Part shown: positions 7,232-9,114 of the stretch, one piece after another | Layout of the letters: the number at the start of each line of letters is the position of its first letter | Numbering within the stretch: the first letter of the stretch is position 1 | Notes under the pieces: generated by a model | Seen by the model: only the letters and a program-made list of their open reading frames with translations | Databases searched by the model: none | What the model was told of the DNA's origin: nothing | Made by a program: the position numbers and the translations under genes | NCBI GenBank assembly: GCA_002367305.1 | Contig: DFBG01000031.1 | Location: 1-9,114 of the forward strand | From: Actinobacteria bacterium UBA3086 | Lineage (GTDB): Bacteria; Actinomycetota; Coriobacteriia; Anaerosomatales; UBA3086 | Length of the DNA: 9,114 bases | Reading direction: 5' to 3'

Positions 7232-7289
7232 TCTGAAACCAGCGGTACGCGATGTCTGTGTGAACGGTCGCGATCAGTGGTCAACATGG

Positions 7290-7318
7290 TTGTTGCGTAT
7301 AGGTGGATATGGTAGTAT
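7290..7318 (+). promoter_or_regulatory. Sigma70-type promoter of rpmB
   Basis: TTGTTG (7290-7295) and TAGTAT (7313-7318) are separated by exactly 17 bases, close to the TTGACA/TATAAT consensus. Transcription would start near 7325, giving rpmB a leader of about 75 bases. An inverted repeat CAAC-ATG-GTTG overlaps the -35 box. Confidence 0.6.
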
Positions 7319-7351
7319 CGTCGCGTTTTGCACCTGTTTTGCTCGCGAATA

Positions 7352-7378
7352 GAATTCCGCACCTGAATTCGTGTGCGG
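7352..7378 (+). promoter_or_regulatory. Alternative hairpins in the rpmB leader
   Basis: Two mutually exclusive stems can form: GAATTC (7352-7357) with GAATTC (7365-7370), or CCGCAC (7357-7362) with GTGCGG (7373-7378). The second ends 7 bases before the ribosome site at 7386-7391. This may be a site of translational control of L28, but both stems are only 6 bases long. Confidence 0.3.
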
Positions 7379-7398
7379 CTGTGAAGAGGAGTTCTGAA

Positions 7399-7587
7399 AT
7401 GTCCCAGGTATGCTCCGTTTGTGGCAAGAGCCCGAGCGCCGGTCGCAACGTCAGCCATTCTCACCGCGTGACCAACCGTATGTTCCACCCGAACATTCAG
7501 AAGGTCTCCGTGGTCGTCAATGGCTCAACCAAGAAGATGAACGTCTGCACCAAGTGCATGAAGGCCGGCAAGGTCACCCGCGGCTGA
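7399..7587 (+). CDS. rpmB: 50S ribosomal protein L28 (62 aa)
   Basis: bL28 is a small structural protein of the large ribosomal subunit. The sequence carries the family core SHSHRVTNRMFHPNIQKV (19-36). It is the zinc-ribbon (C+) form, with cysteine pairs at residues 5/8 and 50/53 (CSVC and CTKC). The length is typical. The ATG at 7399 is preceded by GAGGAG (7386-7391) with a 7-base gap, so the longer open frame reaching back to 7303 is not used. It is a single-gene unit with its own promoter, divergent from the asp23-fakA string and convergent with the GAF/HD-GYP gene. In species with both zinc-binding and cysteine-free L28 copies, the cysteine-free copy is the zinc-starvation version. Whether a second copy exists here cannot be seen. 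Confidence 0.98.
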   Translation: MSQVCSVCGKSPSAGRNVSHSHRVTNRMFHPNIQKVSVVVNGSTKKMNVCTKCMKAGKVTRG

Positions 7588-7600
7588 TTCACGTTGAGAT

Positions 7601-7625
7601 GATCCGAAGGCCTAGCCTTCGAATC
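7601..7625. terminator. Hairpin between convergent rpmB and the HD-GYP gene
   Basis: A 7-base perfect stem CGAAGGC / GCCTTCG (7605-7611, 7615-7621) with a CTA loop extends by GAT/ATC after one mismatch. It starts 14 bases after the rpmB stop. The loop is the TAG stop codon (7612-7614) of the opposing gene. No T-run follows on either strand, so it is not a textbook intrinsic terminator. It may work with the larger hairpin next to it. Confidence 0.45.
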
Positions 7626-9114
7626 TTGGAACCCGGTCCGATCCGCTGCGCATCGTGTCTATGAACGTATGGACGATGCGCGGATCGAACTGGGTTCCTG
7701 CATTTTCCGAGAGCTCCCTCAACGCACGTGCCGAATCCATCGCAGATCGATACGGTCGCGGCGAGGTCATGGCTACGTAGGCGTCACACACCGCGAGAAT
7801 CCGTGAACCCAGAGGAATACTCTCGCCCTGTATTCCTTCGACATACCCGGTACCGTCGAATCTTTCGTGGTGGTGATAGACGATCGGCGCCACGTTGGCC
7901 AGGGCAGGCGCATCCCGGAGCAACTCCGCCGTCACTGCAGGATGCATCTGGATCAGACCTTGCTCCACCGTGGTCAACCCCGCTCTCCTACCAACAAGAA
8001 CCCCGCCAGCGGCCTCCATGCCCACGTCATGAATGAGTGCCGCGATCTCGACCGAACGAATCTCCTCGGGATTGAGGTCGAGCGCGCGTGCCAACATGCT
8101 TGCGTACTCAACAAGTCGCTCAGTGCCACCCATGGTGTAGGGATCCTTGGTCTCCATTGCCAACGCGAGCGTCTTGAGTGAGTCGAACATGAGTCGCTCC
8201 ACCGCATTGATGGCAGAGGCATTTCTCCAAGCAACCGCAAAATGCGTCGCGAAGAGTTCGAGATCCCCCATGTGACGCTCGGTGAACTTGGCAGGCAATG
8301 CGCGACTACCGACATTGAGAACGCCGATGATGCCACTATCATCGGCAATGGGAACCGAAAGAGCGGATCTGACTGAGCGGCGAACGCCTGTACCTCTGGA
8401 GTGGGGAGCATCCTCGATGAGCAGGGGTTTGCCGCTCGAAAGCACCCACCCTGCAATCCCATCACCCGATGTGACAGACGTTGACTCGACAATGTGCTCA
8501 GGGAGTCCTCTACTGGCCTTGATACGCAGCAGCGAGTCGTCGTCCACCAGCATGATGCTGCCTGTTTCACCATCTGTGAAGGACAGGGCCGTATCAAGAG
8601 CGTTCTTAAGGAGATCCTCCAGCGTAAGCACCCGAGAGATCTCGGTGACTGACTCGAGCAGGGATCGCGTGGATATCTCGCGGTCTTTCAGTTCATGGAT
8701 GGTAACAGCGCAGGTGAGGTCTACTGCGTGCTGCTCAACGAAGGAGAGAACGGCATCGGAGTCAGGATGGTCAGCGATAACATCCACACTGACAGCACCC
8801 GTGACGTCTCCGGCACCCAAGGGCACAGCGAGCGTCCACAACTCTCCTCTATGAGTGCCGTCGCTGATTGAGGATATCCGCTCCGTCATTGTTGACCGAC
8901 TACTGATCGCACGACCGACAGGGGTCGTCGAATACGGTGCGAACGCTCCGCCGGAAGCGAACGCGCCGACCGACGAGAACGAACGGGCCGTACCCGTGGA
9001 TTCATGAGCAGCCCAGAGTGTGACTGCAACGGCGCCCTGCTCCGAGGGTGCATCGAGGATGATCGTGAGAAGGCGCTCCGGATCGTCGGGATCGACGCGG
9101 ACCGCTGCAGGCTT
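7612..9114 (-). CDS. GAF-GAF-HD-GYP signalling protein, start outside window
   Basis: Cytoplasmic sensor/effector, partial at its N-terminus. Residues are numbered from the first visible codon; 500 are visible. The frame has no stop between 8889 and the window edge, so the ATG at 8889 is internal. A first GAF-like domain occupies about 1-130, with VDPDDPERLLTIIL, then ASGGSAFAPYSTTPVGRAI, then ELWTLAVPLGAGDVTGAVSV. A second, typical GAF domain spans about 150-297 (SGDGIAGWVLSSGKPLLIED, then SALSVPI and GVLNVGS). The HD-GYP domain, a c-di-GMP phosphodiesterase family, spans about 310-490. HD (362-363), the following HP (391-392), HHHE (414-417), FDGTGY and CDAY are kept. However the usual GH is GG (329-330), HDxGK is HDVGM, GYP is GYV (423-425) and the DAYDAM-type motif is DAYVAM. 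Activity may therefore be altered. It converges on rpmB, with 24 bases between the stops. Confidence 0.92.
   Translation of the reverse strand, partial: KPAAVRVDPDDPERLLTIILDAPSEQGAVAVTLWAAHESTGTARSFSSVGAFASGGAFAPYSTTPVGRAISSRSTMTERISSISDGTHRGELWTLAVPLGAGDVTGAVSVDVIADHPDSDAVLSFVEQHAVDLTCAVTIHELKDREISTRSLLESVTEISRVLTLEDLLKNALDTALSFTDGETGSIMLVDDDSLLRIKASRGLPEHIVESTSVTSGDGIAGWVLSSGKPLLIEDAPHSRGTGVRRSVRSALSVPIADDSGIIGVLNVGSRALPAKFTERHMGDLELFATHFAVAWRNASAINAVERLMFDSLKTLALAMETKDPYTMGGTERLVEYASMLARALDLNPEEIRSVEIAALIHDVGMEAAGGVLVGRRAGLTTVEQGLIQMHPAVTAELLRDAPALANVAPIVYHHHERFDGTGYVEGIQGESIPLGSRILAVCDAYVAMTSPRPYRSAMDSARALRELSENAGTQFDPRIVHTFIDTMRSGSDRVPRFEG
7628..7698. repeat. Large quasi-palindrome (long hairpin) at the end of the HD-GYP gene
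   Basis: The left arm (7628-7656, 29 bases) and right arm (7673-7698, 26 bases) are inverted copies. Of 26 aligned positions 24 match, with one extra TGC triplet in the left arm and a 16-base loop (7657-7672). Each of the two mismatches is a G-U wobble on one strand. It starts 40 bases after the rpmB stop and is followed on the plus strand by TGCATTTTCC. It lies inside the 3' coding end of the HD-GYP gene, and on that strand is followed by the 7601-7625 hairpin. It probably acts as a terminator or 3' stabilising structure for one or both convergent transcripts. Confidence 0.6.

Larger units (their letters stand above)
7160..7248. repeat. Three nested inverted repeats in the divergent rpmB/asp23 region
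   Basis: Outer arms GTACCGCTG (7160-7168) and CAGCGGTAC (7240-7248) match over 9 bases. Middle arms CCATGAGA (7170-7177) and TCTCATGG (7211-7218) match over 8. Inner arms GTACAC (7184-7189) and GTGTAC (7195-7200) match over 6. The left side is nearly continuous (7160-7177, one base between arms). On the right a 21-base segment (7219-7239) separates the outer and middle arms; it contains a candidate -10 box for the minus strand. A 7-base direct repeat GCTGACC (7165-7171, 7218-7224) overlaps it. This may be a folded leader of the minus-strand operon or a set of protein-binding sites. Confidence 0.5.

Noticed and set aside
7279..7284. TTGACC on the minus strand as a -35 box for the asp23 operon
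   Set aside because: No -10-like hexamer lies 16-18 bases downstream (the position reads ACACAG), so it was not called.
7129..7398. Riboswitch, T-box or tRNA in the only sizeable non-coding stretch
   Set aside because: Inverted repeats are present, but none matches a consensus I recognise, and no cloverleaf was found.
7213..7488. 91-codon minus-strand open frame crossing the rpmB start
   Set aside because: It is antisense to rpmB and its promoter, is Arg/His/Thr-rich and matches no family.
8887..8889. ATG at 8889 as the start of the GAF/HD-GYP gene
   Set aside because: Reading the codons upstream by hand shows no stop to the window edge. They encode GAF-like sequence continuous with the rest, so this is an internal Met.

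Overview
The window comes from a moderately GC-rich bacterial chromosome and reads as ordinary core genome, with no insertion sequence, phage gene, CRISPR array or tRNA visible. The gene content and order suggest an actinomycete-lineage (Actinomycetota) organism, possibly a Coriobacteriia-like anaerobe. The evidence is a SepIVA/DivIVA-like coiled-coil gene directly ahead of a DUF177 gene, as I recall from mycobacteria, combined with a Firmicutes-style order rpmB (divergent) / asp23 / fakA / recG. This placement is inference.

Layout. Positions 7128 down to 33 hold one tightly packed minus-strand gene string, very probably an operon: asp23-family gene, fakA-like DAK2 kinase, degV (FakB-like lipid carrier), recG, rsmD, coaD, sepIVA/divIVA-like gene, DUF177 (YceD) gene. 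Gaps run from a 4-base overlap (recG/rsmD, rsmD/coaD) to 30 bases. The string probably continues past position 1, where rpmF would be expected after a DUF177 gene. Divergent from it, rpmB (ribosomal protein L28, zinc-binding form) lies on the plus strand at 7399-7587 behind a good sigma70-type promoter. Convergent with rpmB, a minus-strand gene at 7612 to the right edge encodes a two-GAF plus HD-GYP signalling protein; its start lies outside the window.

How the genes fit together. FakA and a DegV/FakB protein together phosphorylate fatty acids for phospholipid synthesis. CoaD makes dephospho-CoA, the precursor of CoA and of the acyl-carrier phosphopantetheine. RsmD, DUF177/YceD and L28 belong to ribosome assembly. 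RecG handles stalled forks, and the SepIVA-like protein probably scaffolds septum or envelope growth. The operon therefore couples membrane lipid supply, CoA, ribosome maturation and cell division.

The least ordinary parts are non-coding or structural. A 71-base near-perfect quasi-palindrome (7628-7698) sits with a second hairpin (7601-7625) at the rpmB / HD-GYP convergence. Three inverted repeats are nested (7160-7248) in the rpmB/asp23 divergent region. The HD-GYP domain has several signature residues replaced. I did not find a convincing new multi-gene system.
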